A stretch of DNA of 64,000 nt from Kaistella sp. SH40-3. Its GTDB lineage: Bacteria > Bacteroidota > Bacteroidia > Flavobacteriales > Weeksellaceae. The DNA is taken from positions 310,001-374,000 of the forward strand of contig NZ_JAQYUS010000002.1 of assembly GCF_030686865.1 (NCBI RefSeq). Direction: 5' to 3'. The notes under the pieces were generated by a model. It did not search any database. It was not told the DNA's origin and saw only the letters and a program-made list of their open reading frames with translations. Positions 45,601-53,786 of the stretch are shown one piece after another (positions within the stretch are counted from its first letter, which is position 1; the number at the start of each line of letters is the position of its first letter). The position numbers were made by a program, and so were the translations under genes.

Positions 45601-48600
45601 TAATTTAACCGGGTCCAGTTATAATGTGATGGTTAAGAACAGCCAAAATTGCGTGTCGGAAAGTAATTACGTTTATTTTAATCAAATTTATTTAGATAAT
45701 CCGACTTATACTGCTGTGAGTCCCAGTTGTGGGAATATCGGAAACATCACCTTTACTTCTACCGCCGCTGGTTACAGTATCGATGGTGGATATACCTGGT
45801 CTAGCAATCCTGTGTTTGACAATTTACCTGCCGGAAGTTATTATTTAGTCGTGAAAAACAGCGCAAATTGTAAATCAAACACCATTAGTGTTTATATGAA
45901 CACGACCGACCTTGCCAGTCCGACGGTGGATGTTACTCAACCAACCTGTGGAGTTAAAGGAAAAATTACCGTGACCACACCAGCCACCTCTTACAGTTTC
46001 GATAATGGGAATACCTGGAGTTCTTCACCCGTTTTAAATAATGTTTCTCCGGGATATTATTACGTGAAAGTTAAAAACGGCACCTGTACTTCAAATTATA
46101 CTTCGGTAAATATGCTAGAATTCTTCCTTCCGATCCCTAGTTTTACAGGTACCCAGCCAAGTTGTGGCGTTGGTGGAACCATCTCTATCACAACGCCAGC
46201 CACCCAATATAGTATTAATGGCGGCCAGACCTGGAGCACCTCACCTACTTTCACCAATCTTAGCGATGGTTATTATAATGTGATGGTTCAAAACTCACAA
46301 GGCTGTAAATCAATTTCGTATGGAACATCTCTAAGTTTGGTTAAATACTATTTACCAAAACCAGATGTTTTAATTATTCAGCCAACCTGTGGTAATAAAG
46401 GGAGCATAAAAATTATGACGAGTGCTTCTTCCTATAGTTTTGATGGTGGACAAACTTGGAGTACCGTCAACGAAAAGACCAATTTATCGTCGGGTTCCTT
46501 TAATATTGTAATTAAAAATGCACAAGGATGTACTTCTAATCCTTACGATATGAGTATTTACATCAATGCTTTTTACTTATCGCGTCCTTTAATCAAAGTA
46601 GTGCAACCTACTTGCACCAACAACGGAAGCATAACTGTGGTTTCTCAAGCAGCACAATATTCCTTTGATAATGGAGTAACCTGGGTAACGAATCCCGTTT
46701 TATTAAATCCTACACCCGGATATTATAACATTTTAATCAAAAATTCTGCGGGTTGTACTTCAACATCTGCCAGTGCATCAATTTATAAATTTTATTTGAA
46801 TTCACCGAGCGTCACCACAATTCAGCCAACCTGTTCGGCACCGAAAGGAAGCATTTTCATCAATACGATAGCGGATCTTTACAGTTTTGATAATGGCGCG
46901 ACCTGGACCAGCAATCCCGTAAAAACAAACGTAAATTCTGGAAGTTATACTCTTCTAATTAAAAATTCTTTTGGATGTATTTCGCAAGGTGCATATGCCT
47001 ACATCAATTCTGCACCGCCGATTCCTACCACTCCTGTGGCTACGGTAACACAGCCAACCGCATGTGACGCGACCGATGGCAGCATTACGATTACCACACC
47101 CGGTAGCAGTTATACCTTTAATGATGGTGCGACCTGGACTACCAATCCGGTGAAAAAAAATATCGGGGCAGGGACTTATATCATCAGAATAAAAACCAAC
47201 AGTTCCAGTTGCCAATCTATTGCTGTTGCTGTTACCCTAAATTCAGGAATCAACATTGCAGCACCTGCGTTAACAGTTACACAACCCACCTGCAGCGTTT
47301 CTACAGGTTCAATTACAGTAACGACCTCTGCATCAACCTACAGTTTTGATGATGGGTTAACTTTTATTTATTCAGATACCAAAAGCGGTTTGCTCCCCGG
47401 TAATTATAAAATCAAAATAAAAAATGCCGCAGGTTGTATTTCAGATGTGACAACCGCTACGGTTACGACTCCGGCACCTTTGCCTGCTCCACTCTTTAAT
47501 ATCACGCAACCAAATTGTACAACTGCTTTAGGAACGATACAAATAACAACAACCGCCGCAGAATATAGTTTTGATAACGGGCTTACTTATAGCACCTCTA
47601 ATTCTAAATCTAATATAGGACCGGGAACATATAATTTGATGATTAAAGATAATGCAGGATGCATTTCATATGCCGGAATTGCAACGGTAAATGCGCAGCC
47701 CATCACACCTAACGCTCCACAGATTGCCGTAACTCAACCGACTGGATGTGCAGCGTCCTGGGGAACTGTAGCCGTGATTTCTGCTGCAGGTTTATATAGT
47801 TTTGATGATGGCGCGACTTGGGTTAACACTGCTTCTGCAAATCTCACTCCGGGAACCTATCAAATCCGGATCAAGTTAGATGCAAATGGTTGCTCATCTC
47901 CAGCAACTTCGGCTACTGTTGATGCATCACCGAATGCACCCACACTCCCACTTTTTGCAGTTACGCATCCTACTTCCTGTGTTAGTCCTTTTGGAAATAT
48001 TACCATAACTTCTACGGAACACCTGTACAGTTTTGATAATGGAGCAACTTATTCTTCAAGTTCAAATTCCGGACAACTTTCGCCGGGAACCTATCAACTG
48101 AAGGTTAAAAACAGTGCAGGTTGCGAATCAGGAGTCGTTTCAGTAACCATAAATACTCCCGCAGATACGCCAGTAAGGCCAACAGCAACCGTAAAACAAA
48201 TTGACTGCTCGAATTCATCGGCCCAAATTATCATTAATGAAAGTGCGTCACATTACAGTATTGATAGTGGATTGACTTGGCAAAACTCAAATACTTTCAA
48301 AGGTTTGTTGCCGAAAACTTATCTTCTTAAAATTAAGAATTCCCTCGGTTGCGAATCGATCAACTCTTCTGTAGTGGTAAATGTTTTTAATAATCCAACA
48401 CCAAAACCGGCTGTAAATGCTATACAAAATTTCTGCATACAACAAAATGCAACCGTTGCCAACCTTACTGTTACGGGAACGAATGTAAAGTGGTATGCAA
48501 ATCCAGTTTTGGGAAATACCATTTCCAGCACTACTCCATTGATGAACGGCAGTACTTATTATGCAACTCAAACCGTAAATTCGTGTGAAAGTGAAAGAAC

Positions 48601-49816
48601 TCCGGTAACCGTGAATATTATCGCCACTCCCGCACCAACCGGAAATTCTCTTCAGGAATTTTGTACAAGTCAAAATGCGACATTGGCGAATCTGGTGATC
48701 ACAGGAAGTCAAATAAAATGGTATAGCAGCAATTCTGGGAGTACCGTTCTTCCGGGAAATACGCTTCTTCAAAATGGAATGACCTACTTTGCCACTCAAA
48801 CCAGTCAAGGCTGCGAAAGTGTTCCGAGAACTGCGGTCACCGTATCTTTGGTTATCACAAATATTCCGGCCACGGACTTCACTGCCGTGCCTTTATGTTC
48901 AGATGAAAATGGAACTAAAAAAATAAATTTAACACAGTACGAAACTGATTTGGTCGTAAATTCAGCCGTTTACACTTATATTTATTACAACCAGAATAAC
49001 CAGGTGATTACCGATGTTGCAAACTTTAATTTACAAACTGGGCAAAATAATTTCTTTGTAGAAATAAATTCAGCGTCGGGATGTTCAGCGAAAGTAAAAC
49101 TGACCATTCCCCTTAATGCTTCGCCAGTCGTCCCATTGCCGGCAACCGCAGAATATTGTCCGGAGAGTTTTGTACAACTTGATGCAGGCAATTCTACAGG
49201 AACAAGTTCTTATGTATGGAAATTTAATGGAACGCAAATAAGTTCACAACAAACCATTAATGCTGATCAAAACGGAACTTATCAGATTACAGTTACCAAT
49301 CTTTCCGGCTGCAGCACGACAAAATCTGTAGTGGTGAAAAAAGTAGATTTCCCTTTAATTACCGACATTAAAATAGAAAACAGTATGGTTCTAATTATTG
49401 CGACGGGAAGTGGAATGCTGGAGTACTCGATAGACGGAACCTCTTGGCAATCCTCTACTATTTTCTATAATGTTCCCAACGGAAATCATATTGCATTCGT
49501 GAGAAGTGGTCTGCAACCATGTGCAGTTGCAGAAAAAGAGTTCACTATCTTCAAAATCAATAATGCCTTCTCACCCAACAGCGATGGAATCAATGACGAC
49601 TGGAAAATAGAAGGAATAGAAAATTATCCCGGCTCTAAAGTAAAAGTAATTGATCGTTTTGGAACAGTTGTGTTAGACCGCGTAGTAAAAGGTCCTTTCT
49701 CTTGGAATGGAGAATATTTAAGTAGAAAATTAGCAAGCGGTAATTATTGGTATCACATCAGTCTTTCTGATGGTAGAATATTATCGGGTTATGTGATGAT
49801 CAAAAATAGAAATTAA
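42608..49816 (+). CDS. Giant secreted repeat protein (2402 residues) with T9SS type B sorting domain
   Basis: Signal peptide at about 1-19. Residues 60-300 form a beta-rich domain opening with MCTNGGFEQVENI, like lectin or carbohydrate-binding modules at the front of flavobacterial adhesins. Residues 300-585 hold Ig-like or CHU_C-type segments. Residues 590-1927 are 18 tandem repeats of about 74 residues. Two further repeats (from about 1938 and 2015) share an FCxxQNATxANL start. The end (about 2317-2402) has NAFSPNSDGINDDW and the GNYWYHISLSDGR-type close of the gliding-motility-associated type B sorting domain. It should be anchored at or released from the surface; adhesion or polysaccharide binding is an inference. 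It is a single gene with no SprF/PorP-like partner next to it. Confidence 0.9.
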   Translation: MKKFYLFFLLFTYQFIYSQIKNSDSENYLRNGMFENKSGKIITDNAEKIKFLETRNQKIQLENKNQLKATQPAVEMCTNGGFEQVENIGGSNFIKNFLYNIGDPPGPTQCKSISNWGDTAIPQYNPTNNFVMATSVPANLIDGYMGDIKAFDQYALKLNYENSGTYGAIAQGRRFKTNNENFLKFNYKAVLQSVYDTSHTDNQAFFKARILDKNKVVVSEFCLVGDEKNCIFTKVPEGGYGYVTLYTANWQSGILDISSIPNNEEFTVEFMASRCGLGGHFGYAYVDDICLLQSNENFVGSVTLDPLYAVCPTLPISVCGNYTLPNSGGISATLKKLTLKVYNAAEAVVYTTTATSSLDTANKKFCFSLLAQNFPDISSGNYNVGVTADFDVAGSAGGCGSSGNTQIFASANDPDANDGWDISFLNCSSNCNLNVNTAKISKCDTNHDGFEDFNLTSFDSQVVNSTAGLTFTYFKNFDNAFNNTNSIANFTTYNSPSAVIYIRVSRDAGCYKIIPVNLEVKNPTATISGILNVCSGSTVLKASSGATYLWSTGETSQNITVTNIGIYSVTVTDSFGCSNTATVSIEPSQTAVTPTLEITQPSCFVSTGTIKVTSAASEYSFDNGVTWVTNSTKTGLYPGTYQVLIKTVKGCTSYAQSATIVPSLTPYPNVNSEQPRFCGDTGKITVTSNAAYYSFDNGSTWVTDAVAGGLQPGTYTIRTKDIAGCISNPAVILISSNTLGNPDYTVVSPACSVPGSITINTAADFYTFDGGQTWVTTNVLSNILSGNFSVGIKNNLGCTSYFQSIYLQTFQNTYPEYESIQPTCGENGTVYIKTEADFYSFDNGVTWGTSNMKDLPAGNYNIKLKNAAGCQSVSRLVYLYPPTLPLPFITTVQPTCGSNGNIIINSVSDFYSFDNGVTWVTTNTKSLPAGTYQIMTKNSLGCTSNPQSVSLSEVKLPMPSTTVIQPTCTTKGSITINTSASFYSINGGTNWVTTNVFNNLTGSSYNVMVKNSQNCVSESNYVYFNQIYLDNPTYTAVSPSCGNIGNITFTSTAAGYSIDGGYTWSSNPVFDNLPAGSYYLVVKNSANCKSNTISVYMNTTDLASPTVDVTQPTCGVKGKITVTTPATSYSFDNGNTWSSSPVLNNVSPGYYYVKVKNGTCTSNYTSVNMLEFFLPIPSFTGTQPSCGVGGTISITTPATQYSINGGQTWSTSPTFTNLSDGYYNVMVQNSQGCKSISYGTSLSLVKYYLPKPDVLIIQPTCGNKGSIKIMTSASSYSFDGGQTWSTVNEKTNLSSGSFNIVIKNAQGCTSNPYDMSIYINAFYLSRPLIKVVQPTCTNNGSITVVSQAAQYSFDNGVTWVTNPVLLNPTPGYYNILIKNSAGCTSTSASASIYKFYLNSPSVTTIQPTCSAPKGSIFINTIADLYSFDNGATWTSNPVKTNVNSGSYTLLIKNSFGCISQGAYAYINSAPPIPTTPVATVTQPTACDATDGSITITTPGSSYTFNDGATWTTNPVKKNIGAGTYIIRIKTNSSSCQSIAVAVTLNSGINIAAPALTVTQPTCSVSTGSITVTTSASTYSFDDGLTFIYSDTKSGLLPGNYKIKIKNAAGCISDVTTATVTTPAPLPAPLFNITQPNCTTALGTIQITTTAAEYSFDNGLTYSTSNSKSNIGPGTYNLMIKDNAGCISYAGIATVNAQPITPNAPQIAVTQPTGCAASWGTVAVISAAGLYSFDDGATWVNTASANLTPGTYQIRIKLDANGCSSPATSATVDASPNAPTLPLFAVTHPTSCVSPFGNITITSTEHLYSFDNGATYSSSSNSGQLSPGTYQLKVKNSAGCESGVVSVTINTPADTPVRPTATVKQIDCSNSSAQIIINESASHYSIDSGLTWQNSNTFKGLLPKTYLLKIKNSLGCESINSSVVVNVFNNPTPKPAVNAIQNFCIQQNATVANLTVTGTNVKWYANPVLGNTISSTTPLMNGSTYYATQTVNSCESERTPVTVNIIATPAPTGNSLQEFCTSQNATLANLVITGSQIKWYSSNSGSTVLPGNTLLQNGMTYFATQTSQGCESVPRTAVTVSLVITNIPATDFTAVPLCSDENGTKKINLTQYETDLVVNSAVYTYIYYNQNNQVITDVANFNLQTGQNNFFVEINSASGCSAKVKLTIPLNASPVVPLPATAEYCPESFVQLDAGNSTGTSSYVWKFNGTQISSQQTINADQNGTYQITVTNLSGCSTTKSVVVKKVDFPLITDIKIENSMVLIIATGSGMLEYSIDGTSWQSSTIFYNVPNGNHIAFVRSGLQPCAVAEKEFTIFKINNAFSPNSDGINDDWKIEGIENYPGSKVKVIDRFGTVVLDRVVKGPFSWNGEYLSRKLASGNYWYHISLSDGRILSGYVMIKNRN
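44375..48388 (+). repeat. 18 tandem protein repeats of about 74 residues within the giant gene
   Basis: Each unit follows the scheme QPTCGxxGxITIxTxA..YSFDNGxTWxT.....NLxxGxYxIxVKNSxGCxS. Constant points are the first Cys after QPT, YSFDNG-TW, G-[TNS]-Y and GC near the end. The unit length is 71-77 residues, averaging 223 bases. Copies are diverged, with no long identical stretches seen by eye, so the array is old. The first and last copies are the most degenerate. The two Cys per unit suggest a conserved disulfide. Confidence 0.85.
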
Positions 49817-49857
49817 GAGCAATGCTACCGAATAATCCTATAGAGATTTGAAAGTGT

Positions 49858-50046
49858 TTAAACCGGTGAAAAGCGCAACTGAAAATATGCCGTGAACTTA
49901 TATATCATGGAAGGTTGCAGGTGAAGATATTTACATTTTAAAGCGAGTTTATACATTTCAATTTGTTTTTTTGAGGCAACATCAAAAGAAAAAACTTTGA
50001 AAGCCAAAGGGATTATATCATTCTTTTTTTGCTTTAATGATGACAA
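49858..50046 (-). CDS. Candidate 62-residue protein or repeat relic
   Basis: A 62-residue frame beginning MSSLKQKKNDIIPLAFKVFSF and ending in a stretch rich in Lys, Cys, Tyr and Phe (LALKCKYLHLQPSMIYKFTA...). It has no signal peptide or recognised domain. It occupies an otherwise empty spacer and is not antisense to any gene. The C-terminal half looks compositionally plausible for a protein, but the ORF is short and could be chance or a decayed dispersed element. Confidence 0.3.
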   Translation of the reverse strand: MSSLKQKKNDIIPLAFKVFSFDVASKKQIEMYKLALKCKYLHLQPSMIYKFTAYFQLRFSPV

Positions 50047-50205
50047 ATCTTCTTTAAAATTTTCAAAGGATTTATCTAAGACATAGCAAGTTTTGCAAGT
50101 TGAAATATGCGATCAAAAGTTCAAATCAAGCAAGAAGATTTACTGAAAGAAATCCTTTACGTGAAATAGAAGCACACTTCCGTTTGATAGTTAAAACTTA
50201 AAAAA

Positions 50206-50238
50206 AGAAAACTCCTTTCATTTCTGAAAGGAGTTTTT
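50206..50238. terminator. Terminator after rny
   Basis: AAAACTCCTTTCA (50208-50220) pairs with TGAAAGGAGTTTT (50225-50237) around TTTC. On the minus strand it is followed by TTTTCTTTTTTT. Confidence 0.9.
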
Positions 50239-50258
50239 AAATAAAATATTTTGAAGGA

Positions 50259-51833
50259 TTATCTCGCGATATTCACAGATCTTGTTTCTCGGATTACTGT
50301 TACTCGAACTTGTCCTGGATACGTTAATTCGTTCTGAATTTTTTCTGAGATATCATAAGAAAGTTGAGATGACTGGTCATCATTCACTTTTCCACTTTCT
50401 ACCATTACTCTAAGTTCTCTTCCTGCCTGAATTGCATAGGCACTTGAAACTCCATCAAAACTTAATGCTGCGGCTTCAAGATCTTTCAATCTTTGGATGT
50501 AAGATTCCAAAACCTGTCTTCTCGCGCCTGGTCTTGCTCCGGAAATTGCATCGGCAACCTGAATGATTGGCGATAATAGTGTGGTCATTTCTACTTCATC
50601 GTGGTGAGCACCGATTGCATTAACAACCTCTGGATTCTCCCCGTATTTCTCAGCCCACTGCATTCCTAAAAGCGCGTGTGGCAATTCAGATTCCTGTTCC
50701 GGTACTTTACCAATATCGTGAAGTAAACCTGCTCTTTTCGCTAACTTAACGTTGAGACCTAATTCTGCAGCCATCGTTCCGGCGATGTTCGCAACTTCTC
50801 TCGAGTGTTGCAATAAGTTCTGTCCATAAGAAGAACGGAATTTCATTCTACCCACGATTTTCACCAATTCCGGGTGCAGTCCGTGGACTCCTAAATCGAT
50901 TACAGTTCTTTTACCAACTTCAATGATTTCTTCCTCAATCTGTTTTTTAGTTTTATCAACTACTTCTTCAATTCTGGCTGGGTGAATTCTACCATCGGTT
51001 ACCAATCGGTGAAGCGACAATCTTGCGATCTCTCTTCTTACAGGATCGAAACATGAAAGTAAAATTGCTTCCGGCGTATCGTCAACGATGATTTCAACAC
51101 CTGTAGCTGCTTCTAAAGCACGAATATTACGTCCTTCTCTACCAATAATTCTTCCTTTAACCTCATCAGATTCGATATTGAACACAGAAACCGAATTTTC
51201 AATGGCTTGTTCTGTCCCAATTCTCTGAATGGTTTGAATTACAATTTTCTTGGCTTCCTGCTTAGCATTCAATTGCGCTTCAGCCATAATGTTTTGCACG
51301 TGAGCCTGAGCTCTTGTTTTGGCTTCTGCTTTCAAAGCTTCTACCAGTTCATTTTTCGCATCTTCTGCAGAATATCCTGAGATTCTTTCTAAAATCTCCA
51401 CTTTTTGAGCAGTTACTGCATCTAATTCCTGTTGTTTTCTTTCCAGGATTTCGTGCTTTTTACTGTAGTCTGCAATTTGTCGGTCAAGGTCTTTTTCTAA
51501 TTTTCCGGTCTTGCTTAATTCATCATTCAGTTTCTGTTCTTTGTCTTTGATTCTTTTTTCAGAATCCTGCATTTTCTTTTCTCTGGATTGAATGTCTGCG
51601 TCATGTTGCGATTTCAGTTCCATGAATTTTTCCTTGGCCTGAAAATGCTTTTCTTTCTTAATTGATTCTGCCTGAACAGTGGCTTTTTCTATAAGGTTTT
51701 CGGCATTTTTCTTTGCATCTTCTACGATGAATTTTGCTTTTGCATTAAGACCACTCTTGGAAAAAACCATTCCAATTACTGCTCCTATACCTAAGCAAAC
51801 AATACCGATAATAATAGCGATAAGTGTTGTCAT
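50259..51833 (-). CDS. rny: Ribonuclease Y
   Basis: 524 residues, the standard length. An N-terminal membrane helix (about 3-25) is followed by a long charged coiled coil (about 30-190), a KH domain with [22 protein letters not shown] (here about 229-250), and the HD domain with [13 protein letters not shown] and the catalytic LLHDIGK (about 372-378). It is a membrane-bound endonuclease that starts mRNA decay. It lies downstream of the 6S RNA and zapA on the same strand. Confidence 0.97.
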   Translation of the reverse strand: MTTLIAIIIGIVCLGIGAVIGMVFSKSGLNAKAKFIVEDAKKNAENLIEKATVQAESIKKEKHFQAKEKFMELKSQHDADIQSREKKMQDSEKRIKDKEQKLNDELSKTGKLEKDLDRQIADYSKKHEILERKQQELDAVTAQKVEILERISGYSAEDAKNELVEALKAEAKTRAQAHVQNIMAEAQLNAKQEAKKIVIQTIQRIGTEQAIENSVSVFNIESDEVKGRIIGREGRNIRALEAATGVEIIVDDTPEAILLSCFDPVRREIARLSLHRLVTDGRIHPARIEEVVDKTKKQIEEEIIEVGKRTVIDLGVHGLHPELVKIVGRMKFRSSYGQNLLQHSREVANIAGTMAAELGLNVKLAKRAGLLHDIGKVPEQESELPHALLGMQWAEKYGENPEVVNAIGAHHDEVEMTTLLSPIIQVADAISGARPGARRQVLESYIQRLKDLEAAALSFDGVSSAYAIQAGRELRVMVESGKVNDDQSSQLSYDISEKIQNELTYPGQVRVTVIRETRSVNIAR

Positions 51834-51925
51834 ATATGTTTAGTTTTAATATTAATATGTTAAAAATCAAGTCGTTAAATTAAAAAAAATCTCATTTTAA
51901 AATCTTTCAATTTTGATTATTGGTT

Positions 51926-52100
51926 AAAAAAAAGCCTACAATAATTCACGGATTTAGAGTAAACTCCTAATCAACACGATTTGAACTGTTTTTTATTTTC
52001 TGTAATCCGAGCAAGTCGGCACGCCATTAAATAAACTTTCGTTCGGTAATAGTTTTGCGTTGAGTTTACCTGTAATGTGTTAGAACTATTGTAGGCAGTC
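51926..52100 (-). ncRNA. ssrS: 6S RNA (6S-Flavo type)
   Basis: On the minus strand the ends pair: GCCTACAATAGTTC (52096-52083) with GAATTATTGTAGGC (51947-51934). A second stem is formed by GTAAACTC and GAGTTTAC further in, and a central hairpin CCGA-CTTGC-TCGG lies in the apical part. A T run (51933-51926) terminates it. The rod shape with a closing stem, an inner stem and large internal loops fits 6S RNA, which binds RNA polymerase as a promoter mimic. The position right after zapA matches the zapA-ssrS order of proteobacteria. The length is about 170. Confidence 0.85.
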
Positions 52101-52120
52101 GTTGATTGGAAAAGAAAAAT

Positions 52121-52408
52121 CTACTTATCCAACTCTTCCAGGAACTGATTGATATTTTTCAACCGCTCGGTGGAATCTTTAATATTTTTATCGTTATTGA
52201 CTTGGGCTACTTCTGCGTTGGTTCCCAGTTTCAGGCAACACATTGCTAAAGCATCTTGTTTATCTCTAACGTCAAAATTCTGTTCAAAATCTTTAATCAT
52301 CGCTTCAATCTGTTTGCCCACTTTGCGCAGGGTTTCTTCCTCTGCGGAGGGTACATTGAGCGGATAACTTCTTCCGGCAATCGTTATGGTAATTCTTCTT
52401 ACATCCAT
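52121..52408 (-). CDS. zapA: Cell division protein ZapA
   Basis: 95 residues from MDVRRITITIAGRSYPLNV, the usual ZapA beginning. It continues with the conserved helix EEETLRKVGKQIEAMIKDFEQ and a C-terminal coiled coil (about 60-95). ZapA bundles FtsZ filaments at the Z ring. The frame extends 11 codons further upstream, but its ATG overlaps the stop of the preceding gene as TAATG, which argues for this start and for translational coupling. The 6S RNA gene follows about 20 bases later. Confidence 0.93.
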   Translation of the reverse strand: MDVRRITITIAGRSYPLNVPSAEEETLRKVGKQIEAMIKDFEQNFDVRDKQDALAMCCLKLGTNAEVAQVNNDKNIKDSTERLKNINQFLEELDK

Positions 52409-52710
52409 TACAACCCGCTGTTTTGAAGTTCTGCGATACAATAATCCACTTCCTTAATTAATCGGTTGATATGACTTTTCATCAATCGGTTATGGTCTGG
52501 ATTTCCTGATATTGCTGAATAAAGTTTTATATTTTTTTGTTCTTCTGCTAAGACCTGATTTCTCTTTCTCTCCTCTTCGTATTTCATCTTCAACTCCTCG
52601 TTCTCCCGTTTTAGTTCTAAATAACTTTCGTTAAGATTTTGATAATTTTTACTTACCGCCAAAATCTTTTTTTCTAAAAACGTAAAATTATTCTCTAATT
52701 CTTGGAGCAT
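52408..52710 (-). CDS. Coiled-coil protein coupled to ZapA (ZapB-like by context)
   Basis: 100 residues, nearly all helical. Residues 1-62 form a heptad-rich coiled coil with LKRENEELKMKYEEERKRNQVLAEEQ, like ZapB or other small division coiled coils. A short helical end follows (NRLMKSHINRLIKEVDYCIAEL). Its stop overlaps the zapA start by one base. Context and fold suggest a ZapA partner; sequence homology to ZapB is not shown. Confidence 0.82.
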   Translation of the reverse strand: MLQELENNFTFLEKKILAVSKNYQNLNESYLELKRENEELKMKYEEERKRNQVLAEEQKNIKLYSAISGNPDHNRLMKSHINRLIKEVDYCIAELQNSGL

Positions 52711-52740
52711 TTCTCAGGCTAATTTATTCTAACTCTTTAG

Positions 52741-52748
52741 CAAAAATA
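52741..52748 (-). promoter_or_regulatory. -7 box (TATTTTTG) of the zapB-like/zapA/6S unit
   Basis: A perfect TAnnTTTG match on the minus strand, about 30 bases before the first ATG (52710). Confidence 0.65.
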
Positions 52749-52937
52749 TAAAAAATTAATTTGAAAGAGTCACTTATTGACTACTAATTTTACAAACTTT
52801 CTAAATATCAGTCAAATTACTTTTAACGAAGTCTAAAGACGATAAATTTCAGTCAAATTCAGATCAAATAAAGTCTTCTTAAAAAAGAAAGAAGTTTGAT
52901 AATTTTAAATATAAATCCTCACAAAGAGTATTGACAC

Positions 52938-52973
52938 AAAAAAAGAGAAAATTCTAAAAATCTTCTCTTTTAT
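52938..52973 (-). terminator. Terminator after porT
   Basis: On the minus strand AAAAGAGAA and TTCTCTTTT frame a loop of about 13 bases, followed by T-rich sequence. Confidence 0.6.
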
Positions 52974-52993
52974 ATTTTATGAATATTCCCTTT

Positions 52994-53785
52994 TTATTCA
53001 AATTTAAGGACGAACATAAACGCTCTGGTTTTTGCGCCAGATATTGCAGATGACCAGTAAGGCGGTGTTTGAGCATTGTCTGCAACCGACTCATTATTAA
53101 TCATAAAGGTTCCTCTGAAACCTGGAGTCAGTTTAAATCTACTGAAATAAAACTGCATTCCAATTTCTGCAGACCACGCAAAATTACTTGCTGTAGTTCG
53201 GAAAATTCCTTGCTGATTATCGTCTTCTGATTTGCTGTTGGATTGTAAATTCATCATCCAGTTTACCCCTGCAGCCGCGTACGGACGAGAATTGTACCAT
53301 CGGTCTCCATGAACTTCAATCAATAATGGAATATCGACATAAGTAGATTTTACGGTTCGTAATTTATCGGCATCTGTTAAAGTAATTGGAGCAAACGGTT
53401 GATTTGCTGGAGTTCCACCCGCGAAAAAATCGTTGGACTGCGTATCAAAATAAATTTCGCGTTCTACAAACTGTAAACCCGGTTCTATTCTTAAATCAAA
53501 ATTATCATTCAACCTTAATTTCCCAATTAAGCCGGCACCAAAACTGTACGCCGATTTTGTTTGCACTAAATTTTTCTTACCATCCTGACTCATTCCAAAC
53601 TTAGGATGAAGCACTAATTTATAATCGAAATTATTGGCTGCAAGAAAAAAACCATAACTCATTTTTTGGTCATCAAAATCTTCCAGATTATCCATCCGGT
53701 CTTTGGTTCGGAACAATTGAGCATCGGCAAAGTTGCAGAGTAGAAATGCTGTAATAATACTAATTCTGAAAAAAGTGTTCCCCAT
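52994..53785 (-). CDS. porT: PorT-like outer membrane beta-barrel protein (T9SS)
   Basis: 263 residues with a signal peptide (about 1-22). An eight-stranded barrel pattern follows, with FFLAANNFDYKLVLHP, SFGAGLIGKLRLNDNFDLRIEPGLQF and a final strand ending FVLKFE with a terminal aromatic. Size, fold and position directly after ubiE match PorT/SprT, an outer-membrane part of the type IX secretion system. The gap to ubiE is 1 base. It is fitting that two T9SS cargo genes occur in this window. Confidence 0.82.
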   Translation of the reverse strand: MGNTFFRISIITAFLLCNFADAQLFRTKDRMDNLEDFDDQKMSYGFFLAANNFDYKLVLHPKFGMSQDGKKNLVQTKSAYSFGAGLIGKLRLNDNFDLRIEPGLQFVEREIYFDTQSNDFFAGGTPANQPFAPITLTDADKLRTVKSTYVDIPLLIEVHGDRWYNSRPYAAAGVNWMMNLQSNSKSEDDNQQGIFRTTASNFAWSAEIGMQFYFSRFKLTPGFRGTFMINNESVADNAQTPPYWSSAISGAKTRAFMFVLKFE

Positions 53786-53786
53786 A

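Larger units (their letters stand above)
49817..50258. other. Gene-poor 440-base spacer after the giant gene
   Basis: The region holds a terminator near its right end and one short minus-strand ORF (49858-50046), described separately. I see no RNA gene or repeat that I can name. No clear terminator follows the giant gene within the first 60 bases. Confidence 0.5.

Noticed and set aside
48287..48808. 173-residue minus-strand ORF inside the giant gene
   Set aside because: It is antisense to clearly coding repeat sequence and has no domain or signal peptide.
50041..50160. Possible tRNA (TTCAAATC-like T-arm)
   Set aside because: No acceptor stem or anticodon arm can be formed around it. No tRNA was found anywhere in the window.
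52805..52885. Direct repeats of TCAGTCAAATT upstream of the porT terminator
   Set aside because: Two copies of about 11 AT-rich bases in a 280-base spacer are not enough to call an operator or repeat array.
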